64,000 bases of DNA from Gerris lacustris (lineage: Eukaryota; Arthropoda; Insecta; Hemiptera; Gerridae). Position numbers and translations under genes: made by a program. The notes under the pieces were generated by a model that had not been told where the DNA came from, ran no database searches, and saw only the letters and a program-made list of their open reading frames with translations. The stretch is from positions 13,570,411-13,634,410 of the forward strand of contig OX578277.1 of NCBI GenBank assembly GCA_951217055.1, read 5' to 3'. Below, piece after piece: positions 23,955-35,800 of the stretch; the stretch's first letter is position 1, and each line of letters begins with the position of its first letter.

Positions 23955-24865
23955 CAGTAGAACATCGATTATTCATCTCCCGAAACACCGTCTTAACTAG
24001 AGGTGGGTAATAACAGTTATTTGAAACCGATAAGAGTCTATGATAAAATAATTGATGATACATCAAAAATAGTTGCATTAATGAGACGTCGTAGAGAGGT
24101 GTATATAATGAAAGTTGTTCGAGGAAAATCGGTTCAGTAGAACTGGAGATAGAGTGTATCTTAGATACCCGAAAAGGTGGGCCACCTCAAAGAGAGGCGA
24201 GACTCTCTGGATAGGTAAGGCAAAGAGGAGTTAGAGTTAACACTAACGCAACACAGATAGAGATATAGGTAATAAATAGCATTAAGCCATAGGTAATAGC
24301 CACCAGGTAAGGGACATAGGGACTCGGAGCAGAACAAGGGTCCTATGCAAGTTAGAACCGATCTCTACCCCACAACAGCGAAATCTTTGCCGTTTATAAT
24401 AAAATTATTTAAAACTTTGAAAACAGAAACAGAGTAGAGAACAGAAAGAATCAGGATAACATTAATGAAACGATAACGATAACAGCAATTAAGAGTTATC
24501 CTATAACAATAACAGCTCCTTGCATCTTGTTCTTGTTACTTGAAATGTTATTGATTCCGTTGTGTTATAAAATAACAATAACAGATATTGTTATCAAATC
24601 TGTTGTGTTATCTGAGCTGTTATAATGTAAACTGTTATTCGATAACAGGACTTTTTCTAACATGTTATCGGACGAACTGTTATTCTTCAATAACATGTTA
24701 TTGTAAGCTGTTCTATTATTTTCGACCCACCTCTAGTCTTAACCAACAAGCACATCTGCCGAGCGCACCACCTTTCTTTGACTTGCCCCGTTGCCCCACT
24801 ACATCTTTCTATTATCTTTCAAGGCTCTATGATACTGTGCTTGACAGTTAGTAAAGGTTCTACTG
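23955..24865. mobile_element. pogo/Tigger-type element hosting a hAT insertion
   Basis: Left end CAGTAGAACATCGATTATTC; right end read backwards CAGTAGAACCTTTACTAACT. TA follows the right end (24866-24867); the left flank reads CA, probably mutated. The interior is interrupted by the hAT element at 23998-24735; without it the host element is only ~165 bp. Confidence 0.65.
23998..24735. mobile_element. hAT-type element with 8-bp TSD, nested
   Basis: Ends TAGAGGTGGG...CCCACCTCTA. Exact 8-bp duplication GTCTTAAC (23990-23997, 24736-24743). Its subterminal regions are full of 'ataacag/ctgttat' repeats. The TIR differs from the TAGGGATGGG family, so it is a separate hAT family. No transposase seen. 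Confidence 0.9.
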
Positions 24866-24867
24866 TA

Positions 24868-25864
24868 CACTAGAGTTCCTATGCAGAGGTAAGTAGGATG
24901 GCAAGAGAACGGGATGTGAGAATTCATTTAAGAATAACTTTTAATTATTATAATGTATTTTTTAATTATTATAATGATCAGACCAGAAGTCTTAAGTGGC
25001 CGAAAGTTGGACTATTAAGCCACACAAAAAATATATTAAGCGAGTAAAAAAGAAAGATATTAAGGATTTATGTAGGTATAAACAATCTAAGGAATTGGAG
25101 AGCAAGAACTAATCATGGATTTAGGACTGAATCAAAAACATGGACTGGTCTCTTAATTCTTAAAGTTTCTAATGGTCAGGATATTGTAAAAAGAATAGGT
25201 AAAAGAGGTTTAGAGGTTTTTTAAGGTAACACAGCAGGAAGGAGTACTAGGAAATTTTATAAGATGGTTGGACGATGTATGGATAATAAGAAATAAAGGA
25301 TGGAGAAGGAAGACAAATAACTAAACAGCAGAACTGAAATTATCAAGGAAGCAAGACATTTCATAAGTTGTATCACCTAAAGTTAAAGATAAACCAGGAG
25401 GAAGAAAACTTAGGACATCTTCTTACAAGATGATTGAACGATGAAGAAAGAGATATAAAGGGTGAAAGAAGGAAGACAGATAACTGAACAGAATCAATTG
25501 AAATTGACAAGGAAGTCGAAATTTCATAAGTGGTATCATCTATAGCAGTGGCGGTACTTGTACCACTTGTGGTACGCGGGATTATGTCCACTGGTATGCG
25601 CCACATAAATATTTGCGGTTGTTAGGAATGTATTCATCCCTTATATACCTCGAAACCAAGTATAAAAACAAACTGTCCTGCGTTGAGGATGGTTTGTGTT
25701 TAAAACTCAGCCCCATCACGCCAGACATTGTTAATTTGAGCCAATTATTGCAAGCACATCCATCCCATTAACCTGTGTAACAACATTGTTTATTTGGATG
25801 TATTCTTTCATGAATGTTTTTTTTTTTATCTCGGCGTTTGAGACAACTGGACACATTTTGGATT
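24868..25864. other. Intergenic, no gene seen
   Basis: Contains a degenerate internal duplication (e.g. 'ggaagacaaataactaaacagcag' near 25306 and 'ggaagacagataactgaacag' near 25470). No coding content recognised. Confidence 0.4.
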
Positions 25865-26339
25865 TTTCACACTTAATATTTTCAAGATGGCGGCCAATAT
25901 GGCGGGCAACTAAAAAAAAAGTTTTTAGTCAACATGACATGTTATATATCAATTTAAAGGTCTTGAAATGAAGAAAAAGAATATGCAACTATTAAAATTT
26001 TACACATTATATTTTTAAGATGGCAGGCAATATGGCGGGCGACTAAAAAAAGTTTTTAGTAACTATGAAATATTATACATCAACTTAAAGGTCTTGAAGT
26101 GAAGAAAAAGAATATGCAATTATTAAAATTTTCAAGATGGCGGCCAATATGGCGGGTGACTAAACATTGTTTTAGTTACCATAACATGTTATACATCAAT
26201 TTAAAGGTCTTGAAGAGTAGAAAAAGAATATTACTATTAAAATTAGTGTAATTATATTACACTTAATAATTTTAACTTTAATGTACAGAAACCGGCGATT
26301 ATCGCCCCACTGACTTACGTGAAGCGCGCCTTACTTGTT
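25865..26339 (-). mobile_element. GGCGCGC-family repeat, three-unit copy
   Basis: On the minus strand it starts AACAAGTAAGGCGCGCTTCA and then contains three units of ~118-131 bp, each with 'atggcgg(cc)...gcggg' and 'aaaggtcttgaa' blocks (+ strand unit starts near 25881, 26012, 26131). Same family as 5605-5955 and 59474-60103, here lacking the far end. Confidence 0.75.
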
Positions 26340-26805
26340 TAATTTAACAATCATCCTCAAAAACCTACTTTCTATCCAGGAGATTGAAGGTAAAAAAAGT
26401 AATGATACAGTACTCTGGTCTGGTACAACTTAAATTTAAAAAAAGTATTGCATTAAAAAAAAAGTGATATGCCGAAACTTTTTGTATTAATGAATAGTTC
26501 TATGTTTTTGATCCTTATAAACTTAAAATTTTTCCGGGGGAAGGCCCCCTGACCCCCTTTCCTCTGTAAAAACGCCCTGGTTGTTCCTGACACTTAAACA
26601 TTTTAAACATCAGTGGTACATGAAAAAGTCAAGACATATTAAGTGGTACAGCAACAAACAAATGTACAATTAATAAGAAAATAATTATTAAAATAATTGA
26701 TAAGAAAAGAAACTTATTCCAAAAATAATTAAGGATGGTTAGATGGAAAATCTATAGAGGAGAGATCCTCTATATAAAGAGGAGGTGGATGACACTCAAA
26801 ACTCA
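26340..26805. other. Intergenic, no gene seen
   Basis: AT-rich; one GC-richer patch at 26530-26580 ('gggggaaggccccctgaccc') with a small hairpin. No coding signal. Confidence 0.35.
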
Positions 26806-26809
26806 ATAA

Positions 26810-27005
26810 ATTATTTTAATTTACATATTCAAAAAATTTAAATCAAGATTTCCTGAATTCAGGAAATTTTTGGCAAATGACAAGAATCAGTAAGATTCCA
26901 ATATTAAGACCTTTATAAAGCCTAAGAAAATATAATCTTCTAATCAGCCAGCTTAAGAATGGCCCAAGGAGAGGTCCAAATAACACCAAAGTGACCTTTT
27001 TTTTC
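26810..27005 (-). repeat. Dispersed repeat, inverted relative of 10785-10955
   Basis: It shares the CCTGAATTCAGG palindrome, 'ctaatcagcca' and 'aagaatggcccaaggag' blocks with 10785-10955 (inverted) and the last block with the arms of 46105-46577. Confidence 0.5.
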
Positions 27006-27454
27006 TTTTTATTATATATTTACTACTAAATAACTAATTTAGTTATTTGTTTTTTTTAATGCTCAATTAAAGTTTTGTAATTAGAATAATAATTAATTCA
27101 TTAAATTTATAAACAACTAAAATGAATAAATTATTAATCAATATATTTATTCACAGTTTGTCCACCTCACTTTTAGGGGAGACATGGAAAGTGGGACAAC
27201 TAAAAAAATAAGTATGAGACTCTCACGCATTAAAAGTGAAACTTCAATTTGAGAAACAGTTGATTTTAATGCATTGCTCTCTTTGCATTTGTTGACCATT
27301 TTATTATATCAGGATTAAGAAATGGTTATGAGGAATTTAATTGAAAAAATCAAATAATTTTTATAACATTTTAGCGAATAATGAAGCATTTATATTATTA
27401 TAATGTAAATAATATTACACTTATATACAAATTCTGTGTATTGAAAAATCATCT
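27006..27454. other. AT-rich intergenic, no gene seen
   Basis: AT-rich sequence before a tRNA-like patch. No recognised feature beyond a short 'gtccacctcactttt / agtgggacaac' inverted pair near 27160-27200. Confidence 0.35.
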
Positions 27455-27530
27455 ACCTCCATGGTGCAATGGTTAGCACTTATGCCTGCTGAATCAGAGG
27501 TCGGTGGATCAAAACTCAAACAAGTGAAAT
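27455..27530 (+). mobile_element. tRNA-derived (tRNA-Gln-like) SINE head or pseudogene
   Basis: CCTCCATGGTGCAATGGTTAG resembles the 5' half of a tRNA-Gln with a good A box, and GGTGGATCAAAACTC sits at the B-box position. The anticodon and T stems do not pair well, so it is not a working tRNA gene. Confidence 0.5.
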
Positions 27531-27590
27531 ATTTTTTATAGGTAAATCAACTGCTGACTTAAGCCAGCAGTTGATTTACCTATAAAAAAT
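27531..27590. repeat. Perfect 26-bp-arm hairpin
   Basis: Arms 27531-27556 and 27565-27590 are exact reverse complements around 8 bases. It directly follows the tRNA-like patch. Confidence 0.85.
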
Positions 27591-28490
27591 CTTTGACTTA
27601 GACGAGTCAAAACACAAAATTCGTTACACGATTTCGTTTCATCCAACCAAATTTACTACTTAAGAAGTTTCACTTAAAGTGAATCCCGCACCAATGAAAG
27701 TTTGAGAATCCCCCCGCTATAGAATTCAATTAAAATATTACATCACTTTAAAAATAAAATTAAAGTATTTAATAAACAGAATTTTCGACCTAACACCTTT
27801 ATACATAATCAGTAAAGTTAGTTTTTACTAACCAAACTTTCTTTAAGGAATGGTAAATACCTTTTGTTTACAACATTATTTGATTCAATAATAATACATT
27901 TTTTTAAAAAAAATCAACATCTTCATAAATTATAAACACTTTTAAAATAACTAATCAGAGTTACATTATTTATATTAAATAAATTGTTGTCCCTTTAATA
28001 TACATAACAAATGAGGAACAAGATCAAGTGATGTAAAACAAAAACACAAGTTAATTTATAAATGAATTGAGTATTTTCATGTGATTTGATGGCATGAATA
28101 AAATTAAATCAATTATAGATAGAGAGTATGAGAGAGGGGGGCGACTTAAGGCATCACAAAATTTGTCCATAGATAGGAGTGGGAATAACTCTTTAGAATT
28201 TCTTGAAGTAGATACTAAGCAAAATCCCACCGACACAAAATTTGTTATAACAGAATTTCCTCTCTATCCTTACTGATTTGACAATTGTTAATGCGTTAGG
28301 GCATAATTTACTCAAACTCTGTCTCAAGATAAGAGGGAATTTCTATTTTCTATCTGCTCTACATAAAGGGATAAGAATTAAAGATATATTTTTTATCTCA
28401 ATAGAATCCCTAATGTGAATGAGACAGAAATAAATCAAGCCATCACAATATAAGTCATAGTATGTAATTTCACAATTCCAAAATCTGAGA
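27591..28490. other. Intergenic, no gene seen
   Basis: AT-rich; two overlapping 60-codon frames on opposite strands at 28051-28276 have no recognisable domain and are taken as chance. Confidence 0.35.
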
Positions 28491-28732
28491 TTGTGTGAAT
28501 CCCTTGGTTTCCAACTCATTACAGAGATCATTCTCAAGGGGTCTTGATGTGAGTTATTAGCAACTAGACATGGATTAATCTATATCTTACTAAGGAATCC
28601 ACTGTATGATATTGTGTGAATCCCTTGGTTTCCAACTCATTACAGAGATCATTCTCAAGGGAGTTGTTCATGATGTGAGTTATTAGCAACTAGACATGGA
28701 TTAATCTAGATCTTACTAAGGAATCCATAGTT
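28491..28732. repeat. 121-bp tandem duplication
   Basis: Two direct copies begin TTGTGTGAATCCCTTGGTTT at 28491 and 28612 and stay nearly identical through 'ttactaaggaatcca'. The second has a few extra bases ('agttgttca'). Looser relatives of part of the unit are visible near 39600-39690 and 47230-47300. Confidence 0.8.
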
Positions 28733-29785
28733 TGAGAGCATGTATATTCTCTTGTTTCGAACTCATCAATGAGAATTTTTTTATTAATGATGTAATTAAC
28801 ATTTTTTATTACCGATTATTCAAAAATATTATTACATTTTTTACAAATTATCCCTGAAGGAGGAGGGAATCAAAGATTCAGAACAATTTCTGAAAAGGAT
28901 TTACCATAATTTCTAATAGTAGATTTTAATGTTATATAACTTAATAAATTAAGTTATTACAATATTATGCCACAAAATGAAGAAGCGAGCCACTTTACAT
29001 ATCATGTTCTCTCATTTACACAATAAGACCTTAAGCGTAAAAACACATATTTTTTCTCTGGGGCTTTGAACCCAAATATATTTGGAGATTAAAAATTTGA
29101 ACTGCAATATGAAATTAAATACACCTTCAACTTCCCAACTACAGTCATCTATATAAAAAAAAAATAATTTCTTAGATTCAAAGAAGAAAACCAAATATTT
29201 TTAACAAATTAAAAAAAAACAAAAAACACTGAAATAAATATATAAAAAAATTGGAAAAAATTAAATCACATTTCTTTAACATAGAAATTTTCTCTCACAT
29301 ATCGAAACTATGTTAAGACAAAAAAAAGTAACATTTGTTAAATAATAATAATATTTTAAAAAATAAGCAAGTTCCTCATTCACATAAAAATAATCATTGG
29401 ATTTACATTTTGTTTGTATCCTTTTTCATTTCTTACATTAAAATAGTATTTTTAAAGTTATAATTTTTTTTTTAATGTAAAATAACATTCTGAAAAAATT
29501 TACTTCAAGTCCAAATAATTAATTATTTTTCATAGTTTTTTTAAAATTTTATTTTTAATCTCATTTCATACTTGTTTCATTACTTCTTTCTTTTTTTTTT
29601 AACATATCGCTACTATTAGTTTTATTAATTCATTTCGCTGGAAGTTCTATCTTCTTTTTCTCTTTTCTTTTAATTCTATATATTTCATTTTCGAAGAATT
29701 TTTATTTATTTCTTTTTGTTTTTATGCATTTTTATTTTTTTTTTCATATTTTTATTATGCCCCCTTGTCGACGGTTTTACATTCT
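28733..29785. other. ARL5 downstream region, AT-rich
   Basis: Contains the presumed ARL5 3' UTR (minus strand, below 29786). No other coding feature recognised; long T runs at 29585-29600 and 29735-29745. Confidence 0.4.
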
Positions 29786-29834
29786 TCATTTCTGCTTTAA
29801 GCGAGAGCAGATCCATTCTAAGCCTTGATACAAT
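29786..29834 (-). CDS. Arl5: ARL5 exon 5 (terminal)
   Basis: Acceptor TTATTTCAG, then the third base of Gly164 and 15 codons reading [15 protein letters not shown], stop TGA at 29786-29788. It is too short for ORF finders but matches the ARL5 C-terminus (GEGLxQGLEW). Confidence 0.92.
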
Positions 29835-32800
29835 CTGAAATAACAATTAAAAAAGTAATATTATTAATAACATCATAAATAAATAATAATAATAATAAAA
29901 TAAAGGATAAGAGTTAGTCAATTTAAACATAGATGATAATACAAAGGGGTAGTAGGTAGTTCAACCATCTTCAGTAGAACCTCGCTTACACGACCCTCAA
30001 TAACACGACAACCTCAATTACAAGTGCAATTTTCAAATCCCCTTGAGATTGCCATAACACATAATGTTTTAACCTCTATAACGTGACTATTATTATCCAA
30101 ACAACCTCACTAACACGGATTTTTTCCAATTCACAACGAAACTCAGAACCTCTATAACAAGTCATTTTGAGAAGTCAACCTCGATAATGCGACTCTATAC
30201 AGGAATGGGTCGACCTTGAACAAGTCTATACTTGAAATCTTATTGATAACACGACTGATAGCCAAAATAATCTTGATAACATGACCCTCAACAAAAAGAG
30301 CACCTCGATAACAAGACTGTTTCCCTGATCCCCTTGAGACACTTCTTATCGAGGTTCTACTGTATTATCTTAACTTTAGAAACTAGAGGTTACAACTCTA
30401 GCTAGATGGTGGGTCCACCCCCACCCAGCATTGCCATATAAATGGGAAGCTACTTGCCATATCAATGGCAAGCTACTTGCCATATAAATGGGAAGCTACT
30501 TAAGTAAAGTGGCATATATCCGGTAGCAAATGGAAATTATACAGGGTGTTTGAAAAATTATGATCTGATTGTAAAACTAATATCATCCAGCCATTAAAAC
30601 AGTGATAGCTGCAACAGGTGTGATTTACTGTTTCAGAAAATCACCACTAGATGTCTAGACTAGTGTTGACCCAGAGTGCACCATCAGTCTACCACAAAAT
30701 GGCGTTTGCTTTATAGAAGGCATTTTGCAGGCTCCAATTTGGTAAGACTGAATCAGTAGGTATCAGTTTTGTTTTGGTACTGAAGCACCACTTCCAATGA
30801 ACATTAGCCGTTGGTACAGACAGCTTAAAAAAAAACGAATGGATGTGTAAAGGCAAAAAAGGATGATCACACACTTCGGAGGAAACTGTATAAAACCTAG
30901 TTTTATACCACCCTGTATAAAACTTCATTGGAAAGCTTGAAAAATTTACTTAAAAACCATGTATACTATTGTTTCTAAAAATTATCCTAAGGTTGGAGCT
31001 GATAGAGCTATACACCAAAACCACATCCTCTATTACATACAAAGTTGTTCATACATTGCCAACAAGTCAACAAGTCTCTGCACTTACGTGGAGAGACTTT
31101 TTCATTTTTCCTTAAGATGACCTCCATAGACCCCATATTTAACAAAGTTGTATGGTTGTAAGTTGTAACGAGGGAGATAATTATCGCGAGGGGAATAATG
31201 GCACTTTACTCACGAGGTACATACAATATTTTATCTCCATAGCACAGTTTTTATTTATTATTTTCATAAATAACAATAATTATTAGAACTTTTAATAGCA
31301 GATATAAGAGATTCAATATTAAAAACAAATAAGAATTTTAGAACCCTCTAAACTAATTCAAAATCATAACTTTTTTTCCCTACTGGAGATAAAAAAAATT
31401 TAAACCCCCGAGGTAAATACCAGGCTATAGGAAAATCACAAATTTAATACTCGAAAATTATTAGTTATAAAAAATTAAAGATAATTTTTGTGGAGAACTA
31501 TCTAATCTTTTGGTCATTAGACCACAGATAGCTCAAGCACTTTACATATCTCCAAGCCAGGTCACAATTTTTTAAACAACCATAATTGTCATCTGAACAA
31601 TAGCCAGCGGGATATTCTTGAAAAACTATATTCCTGGCTTTTAACCTCTAATATTTATGGAAGCCGTCGTGATATGTGGACTGTTTAAAACTGTGTGTGT
31701 GAAAGTGCAGCTTTATCAGATATTTTTCTGTAGACATCCCTCGTTTTCTGGCTTATTTTACTGGGCTAAGAATAACCACACAAATTAAATAAATAGTTGA
31801 AATAAAACTATGATTTGTTTGTGATGGGTAGCTTGCTATTGGATAAACATACCCTTCTCCTGAGAGAGCACAGCATGCCTGTATGTGCCATGGATGTTTC
31901 TTTATATTCGTAAGGTCCAGTTGTTTGCTAATCTCAGCTGCTGACATGGCTCCCTGAAAAAAAAAAAAAAAAAATGAAATTGTACCAAACATGGATTTTA
32001 TAAGCATAACTTCATTTCCCTAAAACTCTTAAGGTATTAAAAAAATCAGTCCAGCCAACAAGTTTGTTTTGTCAACCTAGTAAACATCCAAGTATGTAAA
32101 AATAAAAAAAGTCAGCCAGTCTATCTATTGTAATTCATTAAAAAAAACCTGTGAATATCCAAGTGAAATTAAAAATGGTGGAAATGGAAAAATGGATTAA
32201 AAAACTTTTACCTCCAGCGGGGAGAAAAAGTGAAGTTTCCTCCCTAGTTTACAGGGAGGGAAGTTACTCATTGCACCCGGTCGGGTTAAACAGGGAGTAA
32301 TGAAAAATAAGGGAATCATGAACTCTCATGATTCCCTCCAGTGTTGCCCTAGATAAAGCACAAGTAAATAAATAAGGTTGGTGCTAATACACATTTCATT
32401 TACTAACTTTTGTTTAATGTCGAAATCTATAGTGTCATCTTCACACATGTCATGTAACCTCCACAACGGTTGCCATAGTGATTCATCAGTAAAAGAAACA
32501 AACAAGTTAAAAGTGGAAACATAATTTCTAAATGTAGATTAACTAATCCATATTTAAATACATCAGTTGTCAACACCATTCAATACACGACTCAGCTTCC
32601 AGCTGATTCTCCTATTTAATTTTAGTATTGAAATTCAAATAATTATTATCTATAACTTAATTTTAACGTGATTAAACTTATTTAGAGAATTGTTAATATT
32701 ATATTTAACTATATTTTTTTAAAAAATAAATATAAACCTATGTATTTTTTGTTGAATAACATAATTTAAAATTAAAATCTTTCCATATTTTTTTCTCCCT

Positions 32801-35800
32801 TCTGGAGGTAAAATCTTGTGCGTACCTTGGGAGTAAAAATCACTTGCACCCTCGCGATAATTAACATTATGGTTCCCTCGGCTTCGCCTCAGGAACCAAC
32901 TTCATAGCTCAGGGTGCAATCACTTACTTTCCTCCCTTGGTGCGTAAATAACTATTTTTATCTACGATTGATAAGAAATATAAACATTATATCTTTGTTT
33001 AGATGCGTAGAAAGTGATTATTTACGTACTTGCATTCATTGCGCATGCGCGTCTCATAGAACTTAACAATTCCTCTTCTTTACCACACAGTGTGCGGTAA
33101 AGAAGAGGAATTCTTCAGCTTTACGCACGATTAGCAAGTTTGTTTACATTTAACATAACTAATTTGCAGTTCTTTTATTAAAATAACTGTTTATATCGAG
33201 TTTTTAGTGAAAAACAATAAGTGAATCACGTGACTTTGACGAAAATGTGGAGAATAATACTCCTCCAGAAATAATTAATTCGGCAAAAAATACAACTCAA
33301 GAATTAATCCCATCTTTATCAAGAGAGAGATACGAACTTACATACAGCAAGTTTATTTTTTTCTGTATTTATAATTTAAATCTAACAATCGTAGATAAAG
33401 TACGGTACGCACTTCCATGCAAAGTACGGTGCATTGCTCGTGTGGTTTTACAACCCTCGCTGTCGCTCGGGTGCAAACTCCACACTCGCATGCAAAATGC
33501 TACTTTCCGCACTCGACGCGTAATGTACTATTAATGAATCAATTGCTTCCGTCAGAGATATCGTTGGCAAAGGTTCTGATTCATCGTCGTAATTTTCTTC
33601 GTTTTCTCTGTCCAAAAGAGAAATCTTCATCGACCCGCACAAAGTCAGCCAATGTCAAATTTTCTTGAGGAGGAAGGGATTCCCAAATGGTTAGTTCAAC
33701 GCCGGTCATGTCATAATGGATCTGATTTTAGTCATAGTGGGAAACCTGACTTTTTAAAAGAGTTTAAAATAGTAGAAGAAGTGACAGTTCTCCAAGCTTT
33801 GTCTGTCATAATCACGGCAGTCAAAACGGTGATGTTATCAGTCTGATGATTATCGAATTTTGAAGTTGTGTTTGGGGGGAACAAATGAGGTTAGATAAAG
33901 GAGGGGTGTTTTTGTGCACAGAACGATTGTCTAGAAACAAAAGAATGTCGCGTTTCTGAGTCCTCATCTGAGTCTAATGACTGAGACTAATCATTCGTTA
34001 AATAATTCTGTAGTCATCCACGCTTTCTCATTCGAATGGTAAGAAGTAGGGGAGAAGTTTCCAATCGTAACATGTAAATATGTGCCTCTCCAGGAAGGAA
34101 GTTGGAATTGTCGAGAGTTGGGGAGAGGAACTTCGAATTGTATCGTGTCGATGTCTCCACTTTTACAGAATTTTACTTTGAATTACTGAGTGTACCAAAT
34201 TGCACTGTGTTTCTTCGAAAAACCGAGAGTTTTTTGAGAGACCAAGCATTTGCTTCGAATTATTGAGAGGTTCGTATCAATGAATTAGGGATGGAAGGAA
34301 CGGTTCCATGAGTGGAACGAGTTACAACGTTTCGTTCCAAACCAATAACTAGTTCCAGGAACTAGTTATTTTTGGAACATATCAGTTTATGTTCCAAAGA
34401 CAGTTTCTCTTATACTTCACGTGTTTCTGAGTCTAGTCCAGGTTCGTTCCACAATAAGTTCCGTTTCTTTATTAAATAGTTCCACTCCTCACTGACGCTG
34501 ACGATGAAAAGTTGAAATTAAATACAAACATTTATAATAATATTAAGATCTCTTTATTTATCTTTTTATCTTATATTTTTTATATCGATATTTTAATTAT
34601 AACCAAGTAAACGGTATAGCAAAAATGTTTATGATACAACATTATGGTAACCACTTAAAAAATATATTTTATACCAGCATAAATAATATTTTTAAAAACT
34701 AGGATATGTTCTTTTTATAACGAGATCCTAAAACTAAACAAAAAAAAAAGAAAAAAAAATGTTAACCGTTTATTTCGTATTATTTACTAACTATTTACTA
34801 AAGCGGAAAACAAAACTAAAAAAAAAACGAAACGAGTGGCGAAGGACGAAAGCGACAAGAGGAAGTTGACAATGGACCTAAACGAAAAAAAGCGGCAAAG
34901 AGGCATCTATGTCTCTGAAAGAGAAAAAGATAACGCTTCACTATAACTGGAGTGATTCAGAGACTCGAGCTCTCATCCCCACTCCATTACTCTACTCGAC
35001 TATACAAGCCATACACGTTTCGTTCCAGCTTGGCTGGAACTGGAACTTGGAATGAAAACTATAGTTTTCGTTCCTCGCGAAACGAATCTTTTACATTCCC
35101 TCCGAGTTACAGTTTCGTTACGTTTTCTCGTTCCCGTTTCCTCTTTAATCAGTTACGTTACACGTTACGTATTGGCACGGAACGAAAATCATCGGTTTAG
35201 TTCCAAGAGAAATGAGTTTTTAACGTTCCCTTTAAGATAGTTGTGTAGTTTCGTTTTCTCGTTTTCCGTTTCCTCTTTAATCAGTTATGTTTCGTATTAT
35301 TTTGCTCGATAATCCTTAAAAGATTTTTTTTTAAATTATGGTAACAAATTTGTATCGAATTCAAACAATAAAAATGTATTAACTAAATAAAACTAGACAG
35401 TAAAATTAAATAAAATAAAAACTTCATAGTCGTTCCAAAAATAACGTAGTTCCATGAAATCTTGGAACGATTGGAACCGTTCCAACACTGGAACTAGTTA
35501 TTTTTACAGTTACGTTCCCTTCCACCCATCCTTACAATGAATATTTGAATTATCGGGAGTCGACTGTATTAGGTAATTGCAGAAAGGAAACATGAGTTAC
35601 CTATCAATGTGATCATTAGTATGGAGCATGCTTCACCTAAGTAAAAATTAAGTGCAGATTATTGTTCAGGCCATAATACAAAGTAGACATCTGTACTTTA
35701 CAAATCTATCTATGTGATCATTAGTGTGTAACAAGTCTTATCTCTCCAGAAATCCAATTCAGATTATTTTTAGTGTTGGGATTTTGATTTCACTTAGGTC

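Larger units (their letters stand above)
33536..35566 (-). mobile_element. Broken Tigger element with nested hAT element
   Basis: The right end read backwards, CAGTCGACTCCCGATAATTC, is followed on the plus strand by TA (35567-35568). The body holds the DDE relic and is split by the hAT-type element at 34286-35534. The opposite end was not found; it may have been lost when copy B inserted. Confidence 0.65.

Noticed and set aside
27455..27530. tRNA-Gln-like gene
   Set aside because: The 5' half looks like tRNA-Gln, but the anticodon stem has the wrong loop size and the T arm is broken.
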